Below are positions 7,988 through 16,471 of a stretch of DNA of 64,000 nucleotides, piece by piece. The stretch lies in NCBI RefSeq assembly GCF_005937185.1, contig NZ_VCNI01000003.1, positions 124,001 through 188,000 of the forward strand. The letters run 5' to 3'. The notes below the pieces were generated by a model. The model had not been told where the DNA came from. It worked only from the letters and a program-made list of their open reading frames with translations, and searched no databases. Each line of letters begins with the position of its first letter. Position 1 is the stretch's first letter. Source of the DNA: Flagellimonas algicola. GTDB taxonomy: Bacteria > Bacteroidota > Bacteroidia > Flavobacteriales > Flavobacteriaceae. The position numbers and the translations under genes were made by a program.

Positions 7988-9883
7988 TTATAGCTTAGTT
8001 AAAATAATTCTTGAATTGTCGTACCGGGCCACTTGCTTTCGGAAATCCCGGTAGGGTTTGTAATCTTCTTTGGTGTATTGGCCGGATTTAACCAGCAGTT
8101 TTCTTTTATAAACCAATATTCCCGGCTCCTTTTGCTCCAATGAAATTTCGTAACTACCATACGTGGTCTCCAGTTTAAGCGGTTCCATCAAATTTTCTAG
8201 TTGATATCCTTCTGGTAAATGGATGGTGAACTCATCCTCATCCAGATACCCACGGGAAATAACCAAGTCGGTCTTTCTACTTCTACTGCGTTCTGGGACT
8301 ATCAAATTTCTATTGTAAAGATTAGGGGCCAAAAACAACTTTCCATCCATATTGGAAAGGTAGTTGTCCGCTTCTATTTCTATTTCTTCAACAAAAACTG
8401 TATTCTGCTTGTCATTGTTGAATTCAATTTTTCCAAGGGTAAGGTTATTCACGTAGTTCCAATATTCTTTGTAATACTCTTCCTTTTCTATTTCCGATTT
8501 TAATCCATTTCTGAATTTTTGGTAATACTGGATCCCGGTGGAAGCAATGGTAACTTTACCGGTTACCCTTCCGTTTTCATGCACAACATACTCCCCTTTG
8601 GATCCTTGATGGTTGTCCTCATCCAGATATTGTTTGGATCGTATCAACTCGCCCCCTTTGGGTGTAACCCGCAATACATTTCTGTTATCTGTAAAAGTGC
8701 CCAAATGATCCACAGGGGTCACCTGGCTGGTGCATTCCAACCAGATATCATCTTCATCCAATGGAATATTCAGAATAACATGATTGCCTTGCATGGAAGG
8801 GAATTCAGCGTCCAAGTCGCGCTTTCTGGAACCTGCATGAACCACGGTGTAATAGGATTCCACGCCAACGGCTTTCAATAGAGCCATGGTATAATTGGTC
8901 AGTCCCTTACAGTCACCATATTTGACCCTGTCCACTTCAATGGCACTGATGGGCATCCAGCCCCCAATACCTAGTTGTACGCTGATGTACCTGGTATTGT
9001 CCTGCACATATTGATAGATTTTGGACACCTTATCCCGAGGATCTTCCAAATCCTTAACCAATTCCTGTACTTTTTGGATTGTATGTTCATCCAAATTGCC
9101 CTGCCCCACCAATAGCTTATCGTACATCCACTTTCCAAGGTCTTCCCAACTCTTTGCAGTTCCATCCACACCTTCCAGATGAAATTCTTCCAAAGCCAAC
9201 TTAATGTGAGGGGCCATGGACTGAAACGACGGAGACAAAGGTTCACTTTTAAATGCTTTTAGGTTAGTACCTGAGGATCTTAATTCAGAATCTGAAACTT
9301 CAACGGTAATGGAATAAGCATCAAGGTTTAAATTTTTATGTCTAAAAGGAATTCCACAGTTTACGGTAAAATTGAATTCACTTTGTTCCGTAGAGACCCG
9401 ATATCCATCAATAAAATTCCACGATGGCGCAAATGCAGTATTGGTGGTAACATAGGAGTCTGTAAATTCAACGGTATAAGGGTATTCCGTAGGTGTATAC
9501 CTCATGTACATGACACGCGAATCCGAATAAAGGGTTCCACCTCCCACCGCACTTTGATCAAAAAAATCCTTTTTCTTGAATTTCTTGACTTCCTCACCAT
9601 TCCGATCATAGATTCTAGCTTCTATGGAACCTATTTTGTGACCGTCATCGTAGTAGGCGGAGGCATGCACGAATCGGTTACCATTTTCATTCAATACCGT
9701 AACTACCCTTATCGAGGTAACAGTCATCTGATCCCGGGCTTCCACTACAACGTCCATTTTGTCCAATCGAACCACAGCATCGGCATTGACCAGAAGTTCA
9801 TCCGGGATGTCGCTGTAGGTATAATTTTGGGAAAAGGAAATAAAAAAACTTAGGAAGGTAAGAAGGAAAGTAAGAATTCGCAT
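7988..9883 (-). CDS. Secreted DUF3857/transglutaminase-domain protein
   Basis: 631-residue exported protein; the signal peptide is MRILTFLLTFLSFFISFSQ. DUF3857 occupies about residues 45-230 and a transglutaminase-like fold about 255-380. The catalytic cysteine is present in KYGDCKGLTNYTMALLKAVGV, the histidine in QGNHVILNIPL and an acidic residue in WLECTSQ, so this member could be an active cysteine protease or amidase. It is immediately upstream of a paralog that has lost the Cys, an active/inactive pair. The substrate is unknown. Confidence 0.82.
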   Translation of the reverse strand: MRILTFLLTFLSFFISFSQNYTYSDIPDELLVNADAVVRLDKMDVVVEARDQMTVTSIRVVTVLNENGNRFVHASAYYDDGHKIGSIEARIYDRNGEEVKKFKKKDFFDQSAVGGGTLYSDSRVMYMRYTPTEYPYTVEFTDSYVTTNTAFAPSWNFIDGYRVSTEQSEFNFTVNCGIPFRHKNLNLDAYSITVEVSDSELRSSGTNLKAFKSEPLSPSFQSMAPHIKLALEEFHLEGVDGTAKSWEDLGKWMYDKLLVGQGNLDEHTIQKVQELVKDLEDPRDKVSKIYQYVQDNTRYISVQLGIGGWMPISAIEVDRVKYGDCKGLTNYTMALLKAVGVESYYTVVHAGSRKRDLDAEFPSMQGNHVILNIPLDEDDIWLECTSQVTPVDHLGTFTDNRNVLRVTPKGGELIRSKQYLDEDNHQGSKGEYVVHENGRVTGKVTIASTGIQYYQKFRNGLKSEIEKEEYYKEYWNYVNNLTLGKIEFNNDKQNTVFVEEIEIEADNYLSNMDGKLFLAPNLYNRNLIVPERSRSRKTDLVISRGYLDEDEFTIHLPEGYQLENLMEPLKLETTYGSYEISLEQKEPGILVYKRKLLVKSGQYTKEDYKPYRDFRKQVARYDNSRIILTKL

Positions 9884-9964
9884 TAAAAGACAGTAGGTTG
9901 ATTTAGTCGTTGCTAAGATGCCAATTTTCCTACAAATTAAAAAACACTAATCGACAAAAGTGCA

Positions 9965-10417
9965 TTATTCCTTGTTCTTTGTATCAATTATAATGGTAAC
10001 CGGGCCATCATTGCGCAAGTCCACTTTCATATCGGCACCAAATACTCCAGTCCCTACGTTCCTGCCCAATTCCAGTTCCATGCTTTGCACAAACTTTTCA
10101 TACAAGGGAATAGCGATTTCAGGTTTAGAGGCTTTAATATAGGAGGGTCTGTTTCCTTTTTTGGTCAGGGCGTGCAATGTAAACTGACTCACAACGATTG
10201 CATCTCCTTCTTCGTCCAGTACGGAACGGTTCATAACCCCGTTGGTATCGTTAAAAATTCGAAGATTGGAAATCTTTTTGGCCAACCATTGTATGTCAGA
10301 ATCATCATCCGCATCCTCAATCCCAAGCAGCACCAAAAGTCCATGATTAATTTTGGACACCACTTTACCTTCAACCGTTACACTCGCTTCGGAGACCCGT
10401 TGTATTACTGCTCTCAA
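9965..10417 (-). CDS. dtd: D-aminoacyl-tRNA deacylase
   Basis: 150-residue enzyme that hydrolyses D-amino acids from mischarged tRNA and so keeps translation homochiral. It has the MRAVIQRVSEASVTV N-terminus, the SQFTLHA motif with the nucleophilic Thr at about 78-84, and the C-terminal DGPVTIIID motif with the Gly-cisPro pair that excludes L-amino acids. The start is TTG and follows the rsgA stop codon with no spacer, which suggests translational coupling. Confidence 0.96.
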   Translation of the reverse strand: MRAVIQRVSEASVTVEGKVVSKINHGLLVLLGIEDADDDSDIQWLAKKISNLRIFNDTNGVMNRSVLDEEGDAIVVSQFTLHALTKKGNRPSYIKASKPEIAIPLYEKFVQSMELELGRNVGTGVFGADMKVDLRNDGPVTIIIDTKNKE

Positions 10418-11368
10418 TTATCGCTCTTTATATATGTCTGTTCTGTAATTCTCTTCCTCACCAGTAATCATCTGTACATAGCTTCTATACCTGCTCCAGG
10501 CCAGCGCATTGTTTTCCAAGGCATTTTTAATGGCACATTTGGGTTCATCCAGATGTAGGCAATTATTGAACTTACATTCAGACTTTAGCTTGAAAAACTC
10601 TGGAAAATAATCCCCAATCTCATCCTCTTCCATATCCACAATCCCAAATCCTTTGATTCCAGGAGTATCAATAATCCTTGCCCCAAATGACAAATCGTAC
10701 ATCTCTGCAAAGGTGGTAGTGTGTTGCCCTTGCAGATGTTGCTCCGAAATCTCTGCCGTTTTTAACTTCAATCCCGGTTCCAGCGCATTGACCAAGGTTG
10801 ATTTTCCCACCCCGGAATGGCCCGCAAACATGCTGGTTTTTTCCAACATCAATTCTTTGACTTGCCCAACATTGGTACCTTCCTTGGCTGCGATCTCCAG
10901 ACATGGGTACCCAATGCTTCTATAGAGCTGCACGAGATAATCCACTTCCACCATCTCATCCTCATCATAACCGTCCATTTTATTGAACAGCAATACAACA
11001 GGAATATCATACGCTTCCGCAGTTACCAAAAATCGGTCTATAAAACTTGTAAATGTTGGGGGATTGTTGAGGGTAATCAACAAAAAAACCTGATCCAGAT
11101 TTGTGGCAATTATATGTGTCTGTTTGGAGAGGTTCACCGATTTACGAATGATGTAATTCTTTCGTTCCTTTATTTCGGAAATCACCGCAACGGTCTCATC
11201 CCCAATTTTTTGCAAATCAAAGACAACCTCATCCCCCACGGCAACGGGGTTTGTGCTCTTAATTCCTTTGATTCGGAACTTGCCTTTTATCCTACACTCG
11301 TAAAAATCAGCATCTTCCGATTTCACGGTGTACCAACTTCCAGTGGATTTATAAACAGTTCCTTGCAC
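10418..11368 (-). CDS. rsgA: Small ribosomal subunit biogenesis GTPase RsgA
   Basis: 316-residue circularly permuted GTPase that acts late in 30S subunit assembly. An N-terminal OB-fold is followed by the permuted G motifs in the order G4 (LLFNKMDGYD), G1 (FAGHSGVGKSTLVNAL) and G3 (IIDTPGIKGFG), and by a zinc-binding C-terminal domain with CKFNNCLHLDEPKC. All are intact. The start is GTG at 11368. It is transcribed with dtd and divergently from the secreted protein at 11461. Confidence 0.97.
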   Translation of the reverse strand: MQGTVYKSTGSWYTVKSEDADFYECRIKGKFRIKGIKSTNPVAVGDEVVFDLQKIGDETVAVISEIKERKNYIIRKSVNLSKQTHIIATNLDQVFLLITLNNPPTFTSFIDRFLVTAEAYDIPVVLLFNKMDGYDEDEMVEVDYLVQLYRSIGYPCLEIAAKEGTNVGQVKELMLEKTSMFAGHSGVGKSTLVNALEPGLKLKTAEISEQHLQGQHTTTFAEMYDLSFGARIIDTPGIKGFGIVDMEEDEIGDYFPEFFKLKSECKFNNCLHLDEPKCAIKNALENNALAWSRYRSYVQMITGEEENYRTDIYKER

Positions 11369-11422
11369 TTATTTGTTCATATTTTCAATGCAAAGAAACA
11401 ATAATCCTCCCATTGGGGCGTA

Positions 11423-11430
11423 TATCTTTG
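11423..11430 (+). promoter_or_regulatory. Promoter -7 box (TATCTTTG)
   Basis: Exact match to the Bacteroidota TAnnTTTG element 31 bases before the start codon at 11461. No clear TTG at the -33 position is visible. Confidence 0.5.
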
Positions 11431-11460
11431 TGTACAGTATTAACTATAATCAATCCAATT

Positions 11461-11901
11461 ATGAAAAAAATCTTATTTATCGCTTTTATTGCGCTGGCCA
11501 CAACCTTTGAAATGAATGCGCAACAGTACAAGGTAATCACCAGTGTGGAATCCATTGTTCCAAATGGACTTGGACGTTCTCGAATTGTAAATGCCCTTGA
11601 GGACAAGGACTACCGAGAGTACACCAGCGTACAGACCGAAGAGGATAATACCAGGAACAAATCCAAGCGTGGAGAAATCCGAGTAAAGAACTTTGAGGAA
11701 ACCAAATTGTTGAACTTTTATAACTTGGGTGGTATCCGGTTTCAAAATATAGCGGCCAACGATGCTCTAATTACTTCCATGATCAATAGTATGATTGCTG
11801 ATGGATGGGAACTGGCCTTTGTGAACAGTGCAGTGGAAAGTGAAGGTGGTAAAGGAGATGGACAGGGTATTTTTATTACTCGATATATTTTTAGAAAATA
11901 A
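11461..11901 (+). CDS. Small secreted protein of unknown function, DUF4177-like C-terminus (paralog 1)
   Basis: 146-residue exported protein with a signal peptide ending at about residue 21 (FEMNAQ). It contains YKVITSVESIVPNGLGRSRIV, a charged middle with EDNTRNKSKRG, and a C-terminus DGWELAFVNSAVES then GIFITRYIFRK. The final 'gly-trp-glu-leu...phe-x-arg' pattern resembles DUF4177-type small proteins, but I do not recognise a function. I start at ATG 11461, where the signal peptide begins, and not further upstream. The gene is followed by its own terminator and then by a close paralog at 12009. Confidence 0.8.
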   Translation: MKKILFIAFIALATTFEMNAQQYKVITSVESIVPNGLGRSRIVNALEDKDYREYTSVQTEEDNTRNKSKRGEIRVKNFEETKLLNFYNLGGIRFQNIAANDALITSMINSMIADGWELAFVNSAVESEGGKGDGQGIFITRYIFRK

Positions 11902-11920
11902 AACACCTATGGTGTATTGG

Positions 11921-11950
11921 AAAGCCCTTGGAAATCCAAGGGCTTTTTTT
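11921..11950 (+). terminator. Rho-independent terminator
   Basis: AGCCCTTGG and CCAAGGGCT form a perfect 9-bp stem with a 4-base loop followed by seven T residues. It separates the two tandem secreted paralogs, so they are independent transcription units. Confidence 0.9.
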
Positions 11951-12008
11951 ATGCATGCAACCCTTGGTTATTTCATCTTGTCTTTAGAGCAGAATAAATT
12001 AAGACATT

Positions 12009-12449
12009 ATGAAAAAAGCATTTATCATTATCGGAATGGCCTTAGGAGTAAATTTTGGTCTTTCCGCCCAGGAATACAAGGTAATTACCAGTGTAGAATC
12101 CATAATCCCCAGTGGACTAGGTCGTTCACGGATTATCAACGCATTGGAGGACAAGGATTATAAGGAATATACCAGTGTACAAACCGCTGAGGACAACACC
12201 CGAAACAAATCCAAAAGAGGAAACATTAGAGTGAAAAATTTTGAGGAAACCAAACTCCTTAACTTCTTTAACCTCGGTGGCATCCGCTTTCAGAACATTG
12301 CTGCCAATGACGCCATGTTGACTTCTATGATGAACGATATGGTGGCCAACGGTTGGGAATTGGCCTTTGTAAGTAGTGCCGTTGAGAGCAATGCAGGGGA
12401 AGATGACCATCAAGGTATCTTTATTACACGCTACATCTTTAAAAAATAG
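12009..12449 (+). CDS. Small secreted protein of unknown function, DUF4177-like C-terminus (paralog 2)
   Basis: 146 residues, the same length as the gene at 11461 and nearly identical in the blocks YKVITSVESI, GLGRSRI, EDNTRNKSKRG, RVKNFEETKLLNF, LGGIRFQNIAANDA and GIFITRYIF. Signal peptides have diverged (MKKAFIIIGMALGVNFGLSAQ here). This is a tandem duplication with each copy keeping its own terminator. Strong conservation of the whole mature protein implies both are functional, but the function is unknown. Confidence 0.82.
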   Translation: MKKAFIIIGMALGVNFGLSAQEYKVITSVESIIPSGLGRSRIINALEDKDYKEYTSVQTAEDNTRNKSKRGNIRVKNFEETKLLNFFNLGGIRFQNIAANDAMLTSMMNDMVANGWELAFVSSAVESNAGEDDHQGIFITRYIFKK

Positions 12450-12461
12450 AAAGTTCAATCC

Positions 12462-12500
12462 AAAAAAAAGCCCAGTGTATTCCCACTGGGCTTTTATTTT
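12462..12500. terminator. Bidirectional Rho-independent terminator
   Basis: AGCCCAGTG and CACTGGGCT pair around a 6-base loop, with an A-run on the left and a T-run on the right. It lies between two convergent genes (12009-12449 plus, 12514-13188 minus) and can serve both. Confidence 0.9.
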
Positions 12501-12513
12501 TATACTGATCTAG

Positions 12514-13188
12514 CTAATCCACAACATGAATTCTTCCACCGGCAAAGGTATTCTTGTACACTTTTTTGGGTTTTCCATACACGTTTACATCACCTCCGGC
12601 CCGTACATTGATATCCACAACTTCCGAAGCAAAAACATCAGCTTCGCCTCCAGCAGAAATCTTGATGTCCGTGTTAGAAGTTCGCAAATCCCTTCCATCA
12701 AAAATACCTCCGGTATTTAAGACAATGGACTGATTATTGGCCAATCCTGTAGCTTCTACAATACCTCCTGTCACCGCTCTGATGTCCACATTTTCTACAT
12801 CCATTCCAATTCGTATCCTAGCGCCTTCCTGGGCCCTTAACTCCAGGTTGTTCTTTGTAACAAGTTCGTTGCAGGTGATTTGGGCTCCTTCATTTCCATC
12901 AATAACATCTAAACCAGTGTAGTACACCTCAATAAAAGTATCCTCTCCTGTGAATTTCTTCTCCAATTGCATCCTAAGCTTCAAGACACCTTTCTTGTTC
13001 ATCCATTTGATGTCGTCCACATTTCTTCCTTTGATCACGATTCTATTTTCATCGGATTGGATCAAATTGACTTCGATAAGGTCAAAAACCTTAATTTCAT
13101 TGAACTCCCCCACTTCGGTATCAATGGTGCGCTGCGCAAAAAGAACTGAAGATGAAAGGATAAGGCTGAGTAGTAGCAGTTTTTTCAT
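12514..13188 (-). CDS. Secreted DUF2807 (GIN domain) protein
   Basis: 224-residue exported protein with a GIN/DUF2807 right-handed beta-helix domain ('putative auto-transporter adhesin head'), seen as repeating short beta segments rich in Gly, Asn and Val (VEATGLANNQSIVLNTGGIFDGRD, then KISAGGEADVFASEV). The start is ATG 13188, where the signal peptide MKKLLLLSLILSSSVLFAQ begins; an in-frame extension further upstream has no signal-like sequence. Its biochemical role is unknown. A second member of the family is at 29698. Confidence 0.82.
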   Translation of the reverse strand: MKKLLLLSLILSSSVLFAQRTIDTEVGEFNEIKVFDLIEVNLIQSDENRIVIKGRNVDDIKWMNKKGVLKLRMQLEKKFTGEDTFIEVYYTGLDVIDGNEGAQITCNELVTKNNLELRAQEGARIRIGMDVENVDIRAVTGGIVEATGLANNQSIVLNTGGIFDGRDLRTSNTDIKISAGGEADVFASEVVDINVRAGGDVNVYGKPKKVYKNTFAGGRIHVVD

Positions 13189-13249
13189 GACTATTGGTGT
13201 TAACTTTCTAAAAGATAATCCATTTTGGAGATTGTTACAGTTAACGCAT

Positions 13250-13297
13250 AAAAAAAATGCCATTTGCCCAAGGACATATCCCTGATTCAAATGGCAC
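13250..13297 (-). terminator. Terminator of the Phe/Tyr operon
   Basis: On the minus strand TGCCATTTG and CAAATGGCA pair around a 21-base loop and are followed by a run of seven T. It begins about 23 bases after the stop codon of the last operon gene. Confidence 0.8.
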
Positions 13298-13319
13298 TTT
13301 ATAAGCTTGACTTTAAACG

Positions 13320-14402
13320 CTATGCGTTAATAATCTTCTCTTGGTGGTTTATGGACTCTTGGTGGATGGCTTTGAACATTCTCAAAACAAATTCCTCGCT
13401 AAGTCCTTGGGACTCTCCTTCCAAAATCATTTTGCCCAAAATGGCGTTCCATCTGTTGGATTGCAAAACGGCCACGTTCCTTTGCTTTTTAAGCTCTCCG
13501 ATTCCATCTGAAACTTTCATACGCTTTCCAAGAATATCGATCAATTGATTGTCGATTACATCGATTTGGGCCCTTAAATTGCTCAATTCGCTGTTGTACT
13601 CTGCTTCAGGGTCCGTTTCTTTTCTAATGCGAAGGTCTTTCATAATCTGTACCAAAGCAGCCGGTGTTACCTGCTGCGCCGCGTCACTCCATGCACTATC
13701 AGGATCATGATGTGTCTCGATCATCAACCCATCAAAGTTAAGATCAAGGGCCGTTTGGGATACATCAAAAATCATATCGCGTTTTCCGGTGATATGGCTC
13801 GGGTCATTAATGATGGGCAAATCCGGAAACTTGGACTGCAGTTCAATGGCCATTTGCCATTCCGGGATATTTCTGTACTTCGTTTTTTCGTAAGTTGAGA
13901 AACCTCTATGGATCACACCCAATTTCTTGATATCCGCAGAATACAATCTTTCCACGGCGCCCAACCACAAGGACAAATCAGGGTTAACCGGGTTTTTGAT
14001 CAAAACAACTTTGTCAGTTCCTTCCAAGGCATCCGCAATTTCTTGCACTATGAATGGGCTTACGGTTGATCGCGCCCCAATCCAAAGCAGGTCTACATCA
14101 TGCTCCAATGCAAGGTCCACATGAGCCCTGTTGGCTACTTCGGTGGCGGTTTTCAAACCTGTTTCTTCCTTGACTTTCTGTAACCATTTTAGGCCTATGG
14201 CCCCCACCCCTTCAAAATTTCCCGGGCGCGTCCTTGGCTTCCAGATACCTGCCCTATAGTAGTTGACATCCGTATCCTTCAAATCATGGGCAATTTTTAG
14301 CACCTGCTCTTCTGTTTCTGCACTACAGGGTCCGGCAATTACCAATGGATGTGGTAAATCCAAGTCATCCAGCCATTTTCTCATTTCTTTATTGTTTTCC
14401 AT
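13320..14402 (-). CDS. Bifunctional 3-deoxy-7-phosphoheptulonate synthase / chorismate mutase (type II)
   Basis: 360 residues in two domains. Residues about 10-255 are a DAHP synthase of the short KDO8P-synthase-like class (PCSAETEEQVL, IWKPRTRPGNFEG, LIKNPVNPDL, NDPSHITGKRD), catalysing the first committed step of aromatic synthesis. Residues about 270-355 are an AroQ-type chorismate mutase (LRAQIDVIDNQLIDILGKRM, IGELKKQRNVAVL, RWNAIL), which makes prephenate. This fusion order is typical of Bacteroidota and lets the mutase domain act as a feedback sensor. It is the last of four genes in the operon starting with pheA and sits eight bases after tyrA. Confidence 0.94.
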   Translation of the reverse strand: MENNKEMRKWLDDLDLPHPLVIAGPCSAETEEQVLKIAHDLKDTDVNYYRAGIWKPRTRPGNFEGVGAIGLKWLQKVKEETGLKTATEVANRAHVDLALEHDVDLLWIGARSTVSPFIVQEIADALEGTDKVVLIKNPVNPDLSLWLGAVERLYSADIKKLGVIHRGFSTYEKTKYRNIPEWQMAIELQSKFPDLPIINDPSHITGKRDMIFDVSQTALDLNFDGLMIETHHDPDSAWSDAAQQVTPAALVQIMKDLRIRKETDPEAEYNSELSNLRAQIDVIDNQLIDILGKRMKVSDGIGELKKQRNVAVLQSNRWNAILGKMILEGESQGLSEEFVLRMFKAIHQESINHQEKIINA

Positions 14403-14410
14403 AATCAGTC

Positions 14411-15271
14411 CTAACTTTTTGTGAGGGGTATTCCTTTTAATATTTGTTTTATTCTGTTGGTATTGTTCATTTCTCGATGGACATCCTCAAACTCGTTGTC
14501 CAAGAGCAACTGCTTAAAGGTTGCCAAGTTTTGGATGTACTCTTCAAGCGATTCCACCACATTCTCTTTGTTCTGTTCAAATATGGGGGTCCACATGTCT
14601 GGTGAACTCTTGGCCAAACGCACGGTACTCTCAAATCCACTACCTGCGAGATCAAAAATATCACGCTCATTTTTTTCTTTCTCAATAACCGTTTTTCCCA
14701 ACATAAACGAGCTTATATGTGATAAATGGGAGACGTAGGCTATGTGTTTATCATGCGCTTGCGGATTCATGTACCGAATGCGCATCTTCATCTCTTGGAA
14801 AAGTTCCAATGCCCGTTCTTGAAGCTTAAAGGCGGTTTTTTCCACTTCGCAGATAATATTTGTCTTGCCTTCGTACAAACCATGTATGGCGGCAGAAGGT
14901 CCAGAAAACTCAGTACCGGCAATTGGGTGACAAGCCAAGTAATTTCTTCTTTTAGGATGGTCTTTGACTGCTTCACAGATCAGTCCTTTGGTTGATCCGG
15001 CATCCATGACCACGGTATCATCATCAACAGCATCCAAGATCTTTGGCAATTCTTCCGTTAATGCGTTTACCGGGATGCTTACGTAGACCACATCGGCTGA
15101 AGCCAAAGCATCGAAACCGCCTTTTTGATCTATGATTCCCAATTCTAGGGCCTCATCCAAATGGGATTCGTTTTTATCAATTCCAACTATATGGGTGTCA
15201 GGATGCATTTTTTTGACATCCTTGGCGAAAGAGCCCCCAATCAACCCTATTCCGATGACAACTAATTGCAT
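14411..15271 (-). CDS. tyrA: Prephenate dehydrogenase
   Basis: 286-residue NAD(P)-dependent enzyme that oxidatively decarboxylates prephenate to 4-hydroxyphenylpyruvate on the tyrosine branch. The Rossmann motif is VIGIGLIGGSFAKD at the N-terminus, the substrate-site histidine lies in ACHPIAGTEFSGP at about residue 130, and YVSHLSHISSFML follows near 180. No ACT domain or fused chorismate mutase is present; mutase activity comes from the next gene. It begins with ATG. Confidence 0.93.
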   Translation of the reverse strand: MQLVVIGIGLIGGSFAKDVKKMHPDTHIVGIDKNESHLDEALELGIIDQKGGFDALASADVVYVSIPVNALTEELPKILDAVDDDTVVMDAGSTKGLICEAVKDHPKRRNYLACHPIAGTEFSGPSAAIHGLYEGKTNIICEVEKTAFKLQERALELFQEMKMRIRYMNPQAHDKHIAYVSHLSHISSFMLGKTVIEKEKNERDIFDLAGSGFESTVRLAKSSPDMWTPIFEQNKENVVESLEEYIQNLATFKQLLLDNEFEDVHREMNNTNRIKQILKGIPLTKS

Positions 15272-15328
15272 GCCACTGGATTTGGGATTTGAAAGCTGAG
15301 ATGTGAGTTTATTGACTTCATCTTCTAT

Positions 15329-16471
15329 TTAAAATCTATTGATAGCTTCTTTAATTTTTTCTTCTTTCACACAAAGTGAAAAACGAATGTAACCCTCCCC
15401 ATTGCTCCCGAAAATGGTTCCAGGTGCGATAAAGATGTGCTTGTCGTTCAGCACTTGATCTATAAATTCTTCCGAAGGAACCGAACCTTCCGGCAATTTG
15501 GCCCAAACAAACATTCCCACAGCATTTCTATCATAGGAACATCCCAGTTTTTCCACCAATTGGAACATCGATTCCCTCCTTTTTGTATACACCTCATCCA
15601 AAGCCTTGAACCATCCTTGCCCGCTTTTTAAAGCGGCTATGGCTCCCTTTTGGATGCCGTAGAACATTCCTGAATCCATGTTGCTCTTCACTTTTAGCAC
15701 CGCATTGATATGATCTTGGCTTCCCAATACCATACCCACACGCCAACCGGCCATGTTGAAGGTTTTGCTTAAACTGTTCAGTTCCAAAGCGCAATCCTTG
15801 GCGCCTGGGATGGACAAAATACTGGTCGGGTTCTTGGACAATACAAAACTGTACGGATTATCATTGACCAGTAGTATTTCATGCTCCTTCGCAAAATTCA
15901 CCAAGGCCAAAAGTTTCTCTAGACTAGCTGTGGCTCCTGTTGGCATATGCGGGTAGCTTACCCACATTAATTTCACTTTGGATAAATCCCTTTGAGCCAG
16001 CGCCTCCAAATCTGGGAACCATCCGTTTTCTTCCTTTAGGTCATACGATTTGGGCACCGCACCAATCAGTTTGGTAACCGAGGTATAGGTAGGGTAGCCT
16101 GGGTTGGGCAATAAAACTTCATCCCCCTCATTCAAAAAAGCAAGTCCTATATGCATGATGCCTTCTTTGGATCCCATTAAAGGAAGAATTTCCGTTGTTT
16201 CATCTACCTGCACCCCAAACTTTTCTTGGTAGAAATCTGCAATGGCCATCCGGAGTTCCGGCAGCCCTTGGTAGCTCTGATACTGATGCGCCCCAGTATC
16301 CGTGATGGCATCCCTAAGTGTTTCCAAAACCTCTGGGGACGGGGCTAAATCAGGACTTCCTATGCCCATATTTATTATGGGCTTACCCTCCTGGATCATC
16401 CTCCTTACTTCCCTAAGCTTTCTAGAAAAGTAGTATTCTTGGACTGTTTGCAACCTATCTGCTGTAATCAT
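15329..16471 (-). CDS. PLP-dependent class I/II aminotransferase, probably aromatic
   Basis: 380-residue fold-type I aminotransferase. The PLP lysine is in ELNSLSKTFNMAGWRVG at about residue 235, with the Asn/Asp-Tyr pair in VNDNPYSF near 200 and the C-terminal substrate Arg in YIRFSLC. Flanked by pheA and tyrA, it most likely transaminates phenylpyruvate and 4-hydroxyphenylpyruvate to Phe and Tyr. The substrate is inferred from the operon; the family includes diaminopimelate, aspartate and aromatic enzymes. The start overlaps the pheA stop by four bases. Confidence 0.88.
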   Translation of the reverse strand: MITADRLQTVQEYYFSRKLREVRRMIQEGKPIINMGIGSPDLAPSPEVLETLRDAITDTGAHQYQSYQGLPELRMAIADFYQEKFGVQVDETTEILPLMGSKEGIMHIGLAFLNEGDEVLLPNPGYPTYTSVTKLIGAVPKSYDLKEENGWFPDLEALAQRDLSKVKLMWVSYPHMPTGATASLEKLLALVNFAKEHEILLVNDNPYSFVLSKNPTSILSIPGAKDCALELNSLSKTFNMAGWRVGMVLGSQDHINAVLKVKSNMDSGMFYGIQKGAIAALKSGQGWFKALDEVYTKRRESMFQLVEKLGCSYDRNAVGMFVWAKLPEGSVPSEEFIDQVLNDKHIFIAPGTIFGSNGEGYIRFSLCVKEEKIKEAINRF

